Positions 39,926-50,930 of a DNA stretch of 64,000 nucleotides are shown piece by piece. Numbering within the stretch: the first letter of the stretch is position 1; each line of letters starts with the position of its first letter. The position numbers were made by a program, and so were the translations under genes. The notes beneath the pieces are model-generated. The model searched no databases. It was given only the letters and a program-made list of their open reading frames with translations, and was not told the origin of the DNA. The stretch spans positions 1,502,491 through 1,566,490 of the forward strand of contig CAJNDT010001001.1 in the NCBI GenBank assembly GCA_905221615.1. The letters run 5' to 3'. The stretch comes from Symbiodinium sp. CCMP2592 (lineage: Eukaryota; Sar; Dinophyceae; Suessiales; Symbiodiniaceae).

Positions 39926-40045
39926 AAGCTGAAAAGCCCGCAACAACTCCCTAAGCTGCTAGCCCCTGGCGCATGGCCTCCGGAGGGACTTGGGAGCGCT
40001 GATTCTTCGAAGCCTTCCTTCTATATTATAGTACCTTTAATTAGA

Positions 40046-40160
40046 GGTACTTAGAAATACTTTTATTTTTTTGGTTATTATAATCCCTAAGAAACAGCTA
40101 AAATTATAATGTTTGCTAGGGTTCTAAGTTCAGTATAGTTTATAGATACCCTATACATAG
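40046..40160. mobile_element. Dispersed repeat, family Q
   Basis: TTGGTTATTATAATCCCTAA, GAAACAGCTA and GCTAGGGTTCTAAGTTCAGT; second copy at 60532-60655. Internal inverted symmetry is weak. Confidence 0.55.
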
Positions 40161-40233
40161 AAACCCTTCTTCCTTATAGACTTTCAAAAGGCTCTAACTA
40201 TGATAGCCTATGAGGCTCATCTACGAAGACAGT

Positions 40234-40344
40234 ACCTATAGTCTCCATTGTAGTTCCATTTTTGGTTAACCCAAATCTCTATTTTTTTGGTCCTAACCAT
40301 AGAACTGGTTAACCAAAAAAATGACTACAATGGAGACTATAGGT
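40234..40344. mobile_element. MITE-like palindrome, family E
   Basis: ACCTATAGTCTCCATTGTAG at the left and CTACAATGGAGACTATAGGT at the right, nearly the same as 2048-2157. A damaged right end recurs at 40594-40639. Confidence 0.75.
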
Positions 40345-40388
40345 TAATTATGAGGGCCCCAAAAAGCACATCATCATAAGCATTTCAT

Positions 40389-40452
40389 GGTGATATCCCT
40401 GCCGTATTGGGCTTCATTCAAGGGGGTTTATATGGGATATCCCTATTCATAT
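40389..40452. mobile_element. Short palindrome, family U
   Basis: TGATATCCCTGCCGTATTGG to TATGGGATATCCCTATTC; its reverse complement recurs, diverged, at 47168-47232. Confidence 0.5.
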
Positions 40453-40775
40453 TTTTGCTTATGTGCTTTCTCAGGGCCCCAATTGAAGCTGCACTGCTCC
40501 TCCGTCCCGCATGTCTCAAGCAATGGGCGTGCCTCTGGTCTTCATTGTACTTGCTTTTTTGGTTTAACAGTTTTCTTGTTAGAGGATCCTACAAGGTAAC
40601 TCAAAAACAAGGAACTACAATGGAGACTTGGAGACTATAAGCAGGGTTTATTGTTGCAGGTCTGGGGTTAGCAGGCCCTAGCCGTGCACAGGCTGGCGTA
40701 CCGGGTTTTGTGTCCATCCCCTTGCAGCCTCCAAACGCTGGGCACTGGACCCTGAATCCCCGGAAGCATCTTCAT

Positions 40776-40892
40776 ACCCAGAGACTCCAATATCCCTGAT
40801 TTAAGGAACATATACCTTAAGTTCTGATAGGAGCCCTAATATGATTTAAGGTAATTATATTCCTTAGTTCAAGGATATTAGAGTGTCTGGGT
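40776..40892. mobile_element. MITE-like palindrome, family P
   Basis: ACCCAGAGACTCCAATATCC at the left and GGATATTAGAGTGTCTGGGT at the right. A left-end fragment lies at 41408-41464. Confidence 0.65.
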
Positions 40893-42017
40893 ACCGTCAT
40901 TGCCACACTACACAAAAGCTCTGATACACCCTTAGCAACCCGTATAGTAGAGCTCTTGAACAGCAACCTACTCCAGATATTCAGGCCCTTGAAGGAACCC
41001 TGTCAAAAGCACTGCACCCTTAGCCCTAATGCCCTAATTCCGAAAGCCCAAACCCCTAAAGCCAAGAACACCTAAACCCTAAACCCTCATAGTTCCCCTT
41101 ATAAAGATCCTTCTAGAAGCCTCGATAGGTACCCTGAAAACTAGCCTTCAAGAAGCTCCTTTAACGCCCTAAACCCTAAGACGCCCTTTATGGAACCCTG
41201 GCCCCTGGAAGGAACCCTTCATCCCTTTCTTCTTGTTGGGAGAGAGGCAAAGGCGGGCTATGGTGCGGCCATTCTCCAGCTGAGCGCCCGGCAGCGTGAG
41301 ATGAGGCCTGTTAGGGACCCGGTAGAGGGTTCCTTTCAAGGGATACTATGTTGGTGGTGTGCGATTCTCTGGTAGCGGAGGCACTGTCGAGGGTTTTCTA
41401 TAGGGGTTCTCGTTCCCAGAGACTCCAAAAGATTTTTATTCAAGGTATGTTCCTTATTTGATGGGATTTCGAGCCTCCAGGGTTTGTGGAACTTTGGAGG
41501 GTTTTGTGGTTTAGGTCAGAGAGCCCAAGACTCCATTGAGTACGGAATAGAGGGGGCTTTGGTATTGTGCTATGTAGGTTCTTATCGGGCCATCAGAGGG
41601 CGCATAATATGAAGTTCAATGGAACTCCCATAACTGTGTACCTATGGAATACGTGAAAGTAGCCTTCATTGTATAGGGAACCGAACAGTATCCTTTAAGT
41701 TAGATGCTTTAGTTAAACGTTATTGGACTCTCTGAGTGCTGAGCTGACGCACAGGAGCCTTGGTAAGCTTAGGGGTCGGTGGCTCTTCTTGTTTAAGCAG
41801 GGCTCTTGGAGTTTATTGAGTCTGTCCCTGTGTCATGAATTGAAATGTGAGTATGCGGACTTTGGAAAGGGCTCCTGCCCAGGGGATTCAAGCGGCTGAG
41901 CGGGTTTCGGTTTCGGAAAGGTTTCTACCTAGGTTCCTGGGCAGTGCCCTTGTGCCACCGTTGTTTGGTCCCCCAACACTGGTCATAAAACAAGAAAAGT
42001 AGTTATCCTGGCTGTAG

Positions 42018-42076
42018 GTAATAGAAGAACTTGATTAAGAAACCCTGGGTCCTTATTTGGGCTCCTTATTTGAACC

Positions 42077-42127
<51 letters not shown>

Positions 42128-42132
42128 GTATA

Positions 42133-42165
<33 letters not shown>

Positions 42166-42241
42166 CTATACATATATAGATATATATATATATATATTGG
42201 GGGTTATAGGGCTAGGGTTTCTTAATCAGGTTCCTACATTA
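42018..42241. mobile_element. Family O with expanded (AT)n core
   Basis: Left end GAACTTGATTAAGAAACCCT, right end AGGGTTTCTTAATCAGGTTC. The middle (42079-42198) is about 120 bp of nearly pure AT, absent from the copy at 19540-19655. Confidence 0.75.
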
Positions 42242-42337
42242 CTGGGGTACTATGGAAACTAGTAGGGTCATTCAGTGGTCTTCGCTTCAGAGGTCCCTGC
42301 GCTTCCACACACTCCATTGCACACACCATCGAAAAGA

Positions 42338-42450
42338 TACTATAGGGGACCTTAATACTTGGAAAAGGGTTTTGGGGGATTCCTGATTATAACTTATAGT
42401 TTCATACACCCCCAAACCCTATTCAATTCTAATTATTAAGGCCCTTGCAT
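42338..42450. mobile_element. MITE-like palindrome, family H
   Basis: GGGGACCTTAATACTTGGAA at the left, TTCTAATTATTAAGGCCC at the right, with TTTTGGGGGATTCCTGATTA inside. Confidence 0.6.
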
Positions 42451-43039
42451 TAGGGTTCAGGCAGACGTCTGTAAAACTTTTGTATGTCTCCGGCTTAAAG
42501 GAGAAGTCGGCTGAAACCTACAGAGCTTCGTGGTTGAGGATTACCACCGGTTTGGATTTTGGGTCTTGGGCTCAACTAGTTGATTAGTCAATGACGTCTG
42601 CTTGCGTTATAGCCTTGCTTCGAAGTCAAAGACCATCATGTCTCTGCATATTCCAAGGCTCTCGAACTAGCTAGAGTTCGAAACCGATACTGCTACTCGC
42701 GATACTACTTATTACTTATGACAAGTTTTCAACCAGAACCACCTTAAATCTTATACTTGGACCGGAAAAACTCTGCGGAAACGTCTCCAAGATTCAAGAT
42801 CGTGCCAGGGAGGATCCCGAATCGGAAGAAGCTGCCGAGGACGCCGGGGCTTTCCTGGGCTTAGGGCTTTGGGGGTTTGGGGTTTAGGGTTTAGGGGTGT
42901 AGGGTTTAGGGTTTAGCCGTAATTAGGGAACTATCCACGTGAACAGACAGCTCCTTGGCCCAAAAGCGTGATGCTAAAGTTGGGAGGTCCAACCCAAACT
43001 TCAAGCCATACACCCCCTGAAGTCTTGAACCCACAGCGC

Positions 43040-43142
43040 TACAGTAGAAGCCAGAAAGTTGGAATATCATTATCTTAGCCCCTTTAAGGTAAATTATAGG
43101 GGATCCTATCACTAATCCATATTCCAACTTTCTGGAGTTCCC
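43040..43142. mobile_element. MITE-like palindrome, family A
   Basis: TACAGTAGAAGCCAGAAAGT at the left; the right end switches to the TTTCTGGAGTTCCC variant. Confidence 0.75.
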
Positions 43143-43639
43143 TTTAGGAGATTTTTGGTTCAGGCTTGAGGCCCCCGGTTCACCTGAATTCCGGGATTTA
43201 GTCCTACGATTCCTTGCTTGAAAGTTATACTGGCTCCCTGGAACCCCCACAAACCACAACATTCTGAAGCGTCAGAGCGCCCCTTCTTTTGTTTCTGGGC
43301 CTTAAGGACTGATAGTACTGGTCCTCATTGAAGCCTGAACCACAAACCTCACAACCCTGCCTGCAACCCCCCGAGTTGAAACCGCAAAACCTTGAAAACA
43401 AGCCACCCTTGAAACTCTACTTATGGCCTCACGGGCATTTGTAAGTCCGTCACAGACCCGGTCATGATGAGCAGAACTCCAAGTGGGGAACTTTAGCCTC
43501 TGCTCACATTGCTCAAGAGCCCTAAACCATATGAACCCCAAACCCTAAAACAAAAAGGCCCCTTGATCCTGCAGGCAACCAGACCTAAACGCCCCATAAG
43601 CGCTAAAGACAGCTATTTGGACAGAACCCTAACGCCAAA

Positions 43640-43775
43640 TCAATTTAGGGTTTAGGTTTCGGGTCCACGGTTAGAGGGTTTGGGGTTTAAGGGTTTGGGG
43701 TTTAGGGCTTACGGGTTGCGGCTTGGGGTTTAGGGTTTAGGGTCTGGGGTTTAAGGTCTGCAGGGTTTAAGGTTG
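43640..43775. repeat. TTTAGGG-type telomere-like block
   Basis: TTTAGGG/TTTGGGG/TTTAAGGG words on the + strand. Confidence 0.55.
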
Positions 43776-44265
43776 GGCGTTGAAGCTAAGTCTACAACCC
43801 CGGACACAGCCACAGGAGCAAGCTGAGTCGAAACCCTCGGTCGAAACTTCCGATGCCGAGGTGATTGGAAAGTAATGTCCCAAATTTTGAGGAAATTAGG
43901 GTTGATTGGTTTAGGGTCTTAGGTTTGGGTGTGTTTTCGGTTTGGGGCTTATAAGAGGGTACAGATTTCAGCGGTTTCAGGGTTTAGGGTTGAGGGGTTG
44001 AGAAAACCTGACTAATCAGCACAAGGCCCATAATTTGGACTGTTATGCAGGATTTCCAATTCATATCGTGGATGTGCTTATTGTGTGGGTGCTCGTTTCA
44101 AGATTTGCCAAACTGTGGGTAAAAACATTTCTAGCGATATCCCCGCATTGCTATAACATAGTGCTACGACTGGCAAAACATACAGTGTAATGTCCGGACC
44201 TGGTTCCTTAACGTTCGCGATTGTGGAGCGTGATTGTGATGCCATGGATTTAGTGTGCACCGGGT

Positions 44266-44368
44266 CTATAAGCACCTATATGGTAGACTATAGGGTTTCT
44301 GTAGTAGGAATCCTTATACCGATTTGGGAAAGAACTCCGCCTAAGCAGTATCTAGAACCCTTTGCCAG
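44266..44368. mobile_element. Dispersed repeat, family V
   Basis: AGCACCTATATGGTAGACTA, GATTTGGGAAAGAACTCC and TATCTAGAACCCTTTG align with 38097-38212. Confidence 0.45.
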
Positions 44369-44959
44369 TCCCGGATGGTTTGGTGTGGACGCAAGATGCC
44401 CTTGTGCACTTTTGTGTCAATGACTTGGGCAGCAATGCAACGCAGTAAGCAACTGGCGACCGGCCAACCGAGCAGCCTCTTGCTGTCGTTAGGGACTGCT
44501 TGCACTGTCCCATCCCCTCCGCGGTCACATCAATGGCCTCGACGGATATGGTCCCCAAACACTGAGAGTTGGGATTGTCCAGGTTCTAATATTAAGTACA
44601 ACAAGCCAACACATGGGCTCTGCTGACTTAGGGTGTCTCCGGGTTTAGGGTGTAATGTTCCGTTTAAAAAACTTCGTCTGGGTTTCATTCCCGCATTCCT
44701 GCATTTATAGACAGTCTCTAAGCACTCCCCGCCCGCAACCCTAAACCGTAAACCCTGAACCCCAACTCCAACGCTCAGAACCCTAAACTAAGCCATCGCC
44801 CCTGAAACTATCGGCCGGCACTAAATGCATTCTCTCCGTTGTGAGTCCTTTACCATAGAAGGCTTCTAAGGCCCCATACAACTCACTCTAGCAGAACCCT
44901 TAATTAAACCCGAACCCTGTTGAAGTTGTTGAGGTTAGGTTGGGCCCCTACACCTCCTT

Positions 44960-45050
44960 ATACGGTTGATGGTACAATCCTGCATTACCTTAAGGGCCCT
45001 AAACTATGGGAATATCGGTATATTCCTTATTATGGGTATAGCAGGATATA

Positions 45051-45116
<66 letters not shown>

Positions 45117-45128
45117 GCATCAACAGTC
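44960..45128. mobile_element. Family B with expanded (AT)n and (ATC)n
   Basis: Left half is normal (TACGGTTGATGGTACAATCC). In the right arm, between GCAGGAT and ATCAACAGT, an AT run (about 45046-45087) and an ATC run (about 45086-45115) have grown. Confidence 0.75.
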
Positions 45129-45217
45129 TCATAAAATTGGAAAGGTCGGTGAGAGTGCCCCTGAGACGATGCAACTTTCTGCTGCGACCGAAGTGGAGGC
45201 TTGGAGGTTTGCCCTGC

Positions 45218-45326
45218 TAGGACCCAGAGAAGGCCCTTATTCCTTTTTTTAGGGTTCAGGTTCCCTTATAACTCCCTTTAAGCCGAAAAGGGCACCCTTT
45301 TTATTCCTGGGTTACTCTTAGGTCTC
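45218..45326. mobile_element. MITE-like palindrome, family C
   Basis: CTAGGACCCAGAGAAGGCCC and GTTACTCTTAGGTCT ends; a few percent to ten percent diverged from the identical pair. Confidence 0.7.
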
Positions 45327-45342
45327 GCCTGCGGCTGGAATA

Positions 45343-45460
45343 TACAGTAGAAGCCAGAAAGTTGGAACATCATTATCCTCATGCCCTTAAGGTAAGGTAT
45401 AAGGGATCCTAGCACTAATCCTCCTAGAGCCATGTTCCAACTTTCTGGCTTCTACTGTAG
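45343..45460. mobile_element. MITE-like palindrome, family A, complete
   Basis: ACAGTAGAAGCCAGAAAGTT at the left and its exact complement at the right. It sits 17 bp after family C and directly before family H: three elements in a row. Confidence 0.85.
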
Positions 45461-45553
45461 GGGCCTCTAGCAATTACCCATACTATTTTGGGGGCTCCTG
45501 ATTGTAAGTATAGTATAATAGGCCCCAAAACCCTATTCTAATTTTCTAAGGCC
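45461..45553. mobile_element. MITE-like palindrome, family H
   Basis: GGGGCCTCTAGCAATTACCC at the left, CTATTCTAATTTTCTAAGG at the right. Confidence 0.6.
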
Positions 45554-45755
45554 CCCATGTTAGGGTTTCGGGTTTAGGGCTGGCTTAGCAGGGCTTTGGA
45601 GTTTGGGGTTGCGAGTCTAGAGGCTTCAGTGTTTCGGGGTTTAAGCGTTTACGGTTCTGGGTTTGTTGATTTCGGATTTAGGGTCTGGTTTCTGGGACCC
45701 TAGCCTAAGCACAAGAACAGGCTGTCGATGAAGTTCTTATCCATGCAACAGTAAT

Positions 45756-45857
45756 GGGTGGTTGTCAAAATTATGGTCCCTTTTTGGGTCCCTATTATAA
45801 TGCGGCACCTAATATTTAGGGTATCCCAAAAAAGGACGCTAATTTTGACAACTGCCC
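45756..45857. mobile_element. MITE-like palindrome, family F
   Basis: GGGTGGTTGTCAAAATTATG at the left, AATTTTGACAACTGCCC at the right; centre GCGGCACCTAATATTTAGG. Confidence 0.75.
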
Positions 45858-45967
45858 AGATGGTCTACCATAAACAGCATCGAGGGACCTGGGCACGCGA
45901 GATCCACCCTGAAGTGCCTAAGCCCCACTCTAGTCATGAAGGCCCCTACATCACAGAAGCCTTATAG

Positions 45968-46055
45968 TAACCTGGGGATCAAAATAGCCCAAAAGTCTTG
46001 TATGCGATGGTCTTTGGGCCCGAAAGCCTTAATATATGAGTCCTTAGATCCTTAG
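45968..46055. mobile_element. Dispersed repeat, family D
   Basis: TAACCTGGGGATCAAAATAG to TGAGTCCTTAGATCC; third copy in the window. Confidence 0.7.
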
Positions 46056-46533
46056 GGGTAACCCTTTTCAAGCCTTATTAAGTCCGGCTAAACATGTGGA
46101 AAGGACAACTCTGGCGGCGACAGCTTCTCCAACTTGCCCGGCCTTGCCGATACAGCGGGAGACCCGCAGCATGAGGGCCTAGGGTGTAAGGTTTAAGGTT
46201 TAGGGTTGTCGGGTTCCGGGCCCAAGCTGTGACCGTGAAGGAACTGTAGACTCTTGTAAAGTGTATTTATGGGGCTGTGCACGGTGCTATTCTTCCTTTT
46301 GAGATAAGGGGTTACCAGTACGGACTGTTATCGTGTGTTAAGGGTTTACTATTGGCCAGTACCGCCCTTTTACCTTGTTGCTTGGTCGATCGGTCGACCT
46401 GCCCATATTGCGACTGACTGCGGGGCCTAGTTAGCGAACATGAGGGTTGCAGCTTCCGGGCTTTGCAGGCTGGAGTTAGACTTTTCTGGGTTTAGGAGTT
46501 TGGGGTTTAGTGTCTCGGAGTTTAATTACTGTT

Positions 46534-46647
46534 TACTTGGAGGTTCATGGGCAGTTATAAGTTATAAGTATATTAGGGTAACTATACTTATAACCCATAT
46601 TCGGGGACTTATAACCCCACTTATATCTACCCCTAAACCTCCAAGTA
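46534..46647. mobile_element. MITE-like palindrome, family G2
   Basis: TACTTGGAGGTTCATGGGCA at the left, CCCCTAAACCTCCAAGTA at the right; the interior TTATAAGTATA is shared with family G. Confidence 0.7.
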
Positions 46648-47167
46648 CAGCTGCAGTCTACCCAGGGCGACCAAACCCTTCGTTAAAGATTCGACAAGCA
46701 GTATACAGAAACACCCTACGAAAATGTTCTGTGGTGGATTCCCTTTCCCCCTTGAACCCTAAACCCTAAACCCTGAAAACCTAAACCCTGAAACCCTAAA
46801 CCCTATGGCCTGTACGAAAAAAGACACCCTCAGGATCGACATGGGATCCTCATGTTGATCCGCACAACTGAAGCAATCCCAAACGCATGCCAGGTCTACC
46901 CAAGTCTGCTTCGAAAACTGTTCTGGGCCTTCCTAGGTCCTAGTCATCGTGGTCTCTACTTATGATCCCTCAAATCCTACACCCTCGCGGAAACCGAAGT
47001 GTAGAGCCCTTATCAACAAGTCCCTTTTTTGATGCCCGTGCCCCCAAACCCTAAAACCCCGATGAACCAAACATCAACCTGAGCTCTAAACCAAGCATCC
47101 TAAGCTCCAAACCGTTCGGAAAACCAAACCCGACAGGGATCCAACAAAAACGAACAAATAAACTATC

Positions 47168-47232
47168 GGATAGAGATATCCCATACACATCTCTTTATAA
47201 TCAAGCCCAGTAAGGTAGGGATATCCCTGTAA
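47168..47232. mobile_element. Short palindrome, family U
   Basis: GGATAGAGATATCCCATACA to GGTAGGGATATCCCT; reverse complement relative of 40389-40452. Confidence 0.45.
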
Positions 47233-47329
47233 AACGCCCGTGTTTGTGTCCTTTTTTTGGGGGGCCCTGCCTTTTTAGTAACCCTTACAGTATTAGTACC
47301 CTTCAAAAACCCCCTTAAAGGGAACCCTT

Positions 47330-47790
47330 ACATAATGAACCCTTAAAAGGAATCCTTAAAGGACTCCTTCAAGGACCCCATTAAGAGGAGCGCGTTGAAG
47401 GAAGCTTGAAATGAGCCCTTGAAAGGAACCCTGAAAGGAACTCTTAAAAGGACCAGGACCCCTTAAAGGAACCCCTTAAAAGGAGAAATAGAGGAGCCCC
47501 TAAAAGGACCCTCAAAAGGAATCCCTTAAAGAATAGAGGAGCCCCTAAAAGGACCCTTAGAAGGAAGCCCTAAAAGGAGCAATAGAGGAGCCCTTGAAAG
47601 GAACCTTGAAAGGAACTCTTAAAAGGACCGGGACCCTTTAAAGGAAACCCTTAAACGAAGCCTTAAAAAGGAGCAATAGAGGAGCCGCTAAAAGGCCCCT
47701 TGAAAGGAATCCCTTAAAGGAAGCTTTGAAAGGGAGCAATAGTGGAGCCCCTAAAAGGACCCCTTAAGGGAACCCCTTAAAGGACCCCTT
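47330..47790. repeat. Degenerate AAAGGA(A/C)CCC minisatellite
   Basis: Units built of CCCTTAAAGG and CCCCTAAAAGG words. A longer unit of about 50-90 bp, starting GGAGCAATAGAGGAGCCC, recurs at least four times between 47485 and 47760. Confidence 0.65.
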
Positions 47791-47919
47791 CTGGCCCCAA
47801 GCCCGAGGTTCTCCGTCGCCGGGCCGTTTGCCTGGAGAACTGGGAAGGCGAGCGTCGGGAGTTTCGAAAGATCGGAAAAGTGTTCTTCAGCGGTAAGGCT
47901 CCCTGTGCCTATATGGTAT

Positions 47920-47999
47920 GTATATAAATACAGAATACATATATATACGTACATACATATATATATATACACACATATGTATGTATGTATGTATGTATT
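47920..47999. repeat. TATG/TA microsatellite
   Basis: ACATATATATAC and (GTAT)n runs; produces spurious open frames. Confidence 0.7.
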
Positions 48000-48965
48000 T
48001 CTTAATTTTTTGACATCAGTCTTTTAAGGGGTTCCTTTATGGGCACTTTAAGACCTAAGTACATACATTTTAGGTACATGGAGCCGGAGGCTTGAGGTAC
48101 ATCACCGTATGATATAGTAAGTAAACGTGCATTATGGTGTATTGTGACCTTTCTTATATGGGCTTTAAATGTTCGTGTCAAGCTTTGTATGCGGATCTTA
48201 ACGTAGACGGCGAGTTGATAAACTTCTTTTTGAAGGCATGCATACTCCAACCCCTGTCGATGAGAGTCCAGATTAAGGAGGGTGTGTGTCTACATTGTGG
48301 GTTAGACGTGCATATATGGCTCTCACAGGGGCATCGGTGTATGTTGCCTGGAAGTTTGCATGTTGGGACTATGGAAGGTTTTACATAATAGCTTAAAGTT
48401 CCCGTTCGAGACTGGCCTTTCGTAGGCATTTCACTCTTGTTCGTGCTTAGGTTTTGGTTTGTTTGTGTTTTTTTTTGTCTGGGGTTTGGGGCCGAGAGCT
48501 TCAAAGTTCTAGATTGCGGAACCCATCTAAATCTCCTGAATTTAGAGTTATTGTTAAGGCCCAGCATGCGGACAGCTTCGTTCCGTGACAAGCCTCGTTC
48601 CCACAGCCGTATCATTTTGTCCCAGTGTCAAGTTCTGAAGCACTTCACCCACAAGCCCCCATCAAACCCTGAATCTAAACCCTACGCCCCAAACCCTAAA
48701 TGCCTAAATATCTAAAGAACATCCCCCGCCTTATAGTTCGTTGCTGCCCCCTGCTCCGTCTAGTGCACCGCGACAGTTAGCGCAACACCAAAACCTTATT
48801 CTAATTGGTACCAAAACCCCTTGCATTTAACCCTTCATCCTCAACACACTAGAACCTCTAGAGAAATCGTCTACAGGAGCGTCCAGAAACCCTTTAAATG
48901 AATCTCCATAGTAAACGGGGTGAGGGTGGCCAGCTGCAATGGCGTGGATCTTAGTTGAAGTTGCC

Positions 48966-49084
48966 TTACTTGGAGGTTAAGGGGTAGTTATAAGTGGGGT
49001 TATAAGTAGGAACGCAACTATACTTATAAGCTATATCATGGGACTTTTAACCCCACTCATAACTACCCCTGAACCTCCAAGTAA
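48966..49084. mobile_element. MITE-like palindrome, family G2
   Basis: TTACTTGGAGGTTAAGGGGT at the left, CCCTGAACCTCCAAGTAA at the right. Confidence 0.75.
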
Positions 49085-49440
49085 GGAAGTAAGGTGCTCT
49101 GAAGGTTTCATTCAAGGCTCGCTCCCATCTAGGGATTCATAGTTGAGGCTGGGCCCGACTTTGAGTGTCATGTCGTCCTTAAGGTGGGATTTCTTGCTTA
49201 AGGGGTTTATCGCGGGCTTCTGGTTTTTAGCGCTTAGGATTCCAAGATGTTAATTAGGGTATAGTGTTTAGGGTGTGGCCCACTTGAGTCCAGTGGCAAA
49301 AACGGGTGTGGCCCATTTCCGTTGATAAGGATTGCAAGAGAGATGCGAACATAAGGTCCTTTCAAGACTTAGGCCTACAGTAGAGCGTCCTAAGCTTTAA
49401 CTGTGGGTCTAGGCCTTTGCAGTACAGAGCGTTTACGATT

Positions 49441-49935
49441 TCAGGATTGGCCGAGTTTTGTACGGATCTAACTCAGTAACTCGGGTTGTGAAGACATGGG
49501 CAGTAATTAAGTGCCATCAGAAGTCGTGGTATGTATGGCACTGGCAGAAGCAGCGGTCGAACAAACATGCAGCACGTAGCAATAGCACTATCAAGGGCAG
49601 CTGTGGCAATAGTGCTACCGAAACTGTGCAGTCATCCCCCAATATCCTAAAGTCTTTTTTTGGGCTCGCCGATCTCGGCAACGACATCATCGTTTTCAGG
49701 CGTAGTTCTGATGTCGAATACCCCTTGATCACACAAGCCTTTCCATCATTCCATGAACACGTCCATAGCGACGACATCTCCTACAGGCGCCGAAGTAGGA
49801 AGTCATTGAAGGTACACATAGTGTCCTCATTAAAGACCATGTATGAAGATGCCGCCGGGATGACGTCTTCGAGATATGCGTCTGGAGCGTACTTACAAGG
49901 TCAGCCCTCCTTTGTGATCAGATGCTCCCAACTGT
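49441..49935 (+). other. Unique island, possible exon or gene fragment
   Basis: Repeat-free, with an open + frame of 159 codons (49458-49937). A stretch FFGLADLGNDIIVFRRSSDV looks protein-like, but I recognise no family. A minus-strand frame also overlaps. Confidence 0.25.
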
Positions 49936-50094
49936 AAGTCGATCTTGTCACACGCTCCATCTTGGGAGTTCCGAAAATTGGGGTACCTTATTTTGGGGCC
50001 CTTATAATAAGGATCCTACTATTTAGGGTACTCTATTAGGGTCCCCTTTTTTCGGAAACTCCCAAGTCGATCTTGTCACACGCTCGATCTTGGG
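49936..50094. repeat. Direct repeat bracketing a family N element
   Basis: AAGTCGATCTTGTCACACGC plus TC(C/G)ATCTTGGGA occurs at 49936 and again at 50064, about 31 bp with one mismatch, exactly 128 bp apart, on either side of the palindrome. Confidence 0.7.
49961..50066. mobile_element. MITE-like palindrome, family N, complete
   Basis: CTTGGGAGTTCCGAAAATTG at the left, TTCGGAAACTCCCAAG at the right; GGATCCTACTATTTAGGGTA inside. Confidence 0.75.
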
Positions 50095-50400
50095 ATCATG
50101 TTGTCGAGGACTTTGCCGATGGCTGTTCTGCCGATCGCGGGTTTCTTCTTTTCTAAAATAGCGGCCTTCCCATTTTCAGCGAAACCTTCTTCCTTCTAAA
50201 TGCTTCACTAACGGAGGCCCTTGTTCTTCTCGTCCCATACAACACTAAAGTTACTACGGTATAGTATACCGTATCATCTACTTGCTCTTGCCTTCTCTCT
50301 AAGGCGCTCAGCGCCGCACAGCGCCTTGCGGAAAATCCGCGAGGCGCTACAGCCACATCGCTGCAGGCCAACCCTACGGCTCCAGTTAATGAAGGGGCCG

Positions 50401-50627
50401 TGATGGTGAAGCTAGGATTCCCTTTAAAGGGCTCACTGAAAGATCTATAGCAGTAGGGTTCTATACTACAGGGGACGTAAGAATTAGCAAACCCATGGGC
50501 TTCAGTTAATGTAGGGTTCCCCTGAAAGGGTTCTTAAAAATGGTCCTACTGGGGTTACGATAAGGGGCTGTTATAGTGATGGGGGGATGCGATATAGGGG
50601 CCGTAATAATGATAATTAGCAATAAAA
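50401..50627. mobile_element. Family H composite, reverse orientation
   Basis: TTAATGTAGGGTTCCCCTGA and GGTCCTACTGGGGTTACGAT are reverse-complement relatives of the 54187-54806 units. Confidence 0.45.
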
Positions 50628-50684
50628 TATTGACCAATCTTCTCAAGTCTTTCTGCGCGCAAACAGTTGCATCTTGTTGTGGTC

Positions 50685-50845
50685 GTTCTCTCCATCTCCA
50701 TCTCCGTCTCCCTCTATCTCTCTTTCTCTCTTTCTCTCTTTCTCTCTTTCTCTCTCTCTCTCTCTCTGTGTCGCTCGTTTTAAAATTAAAACAGATACAT
50801 ATGTACATATATATATATATAGTGTATATATGTATATGTATGATG
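50685..50845. repeat. (TCTC/TTTC)n tract then (AT)n tract
   Basis: Pyrimidine run 50685-50768, with polypurine on the other strand, followed by AT-rich 50795-50845. Confidence 0.8.
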
Positions 50846-50930
50846 TACACACTTCTCCTTCTCACCTGATCATGCTGTGAGATTCGTAAGTTGCTTTGGT
50901 GACGGTACACGTGAGGTCAATCACTCAATA

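Larger units (their letters stand above)
35511..49440. other. Gene-free repeat-rich stretch
   Basis: Palindromic elements, telomere-like blocks, AT microsatellites and AAAGGACCCC-type minisatellite. A less repetitive patch at 36720-37360 has a 127-codon + frame (36971-37354) and smaller ones, and another lies at 44180-44640; neither resembles a known protein. Confidence 0.4.

Noticed and set aside
47330-47790. CRISPR-like array
   Set aside because: Repeat units vary in length and sequence and have no unique spacers of constant size; this is a eukaryotic minisatellite.
50506-50910. 134-codon minus-strand frame with RERERE runs
   Set aside because: Translation of a (TCTC)n microsatellite and AT run.
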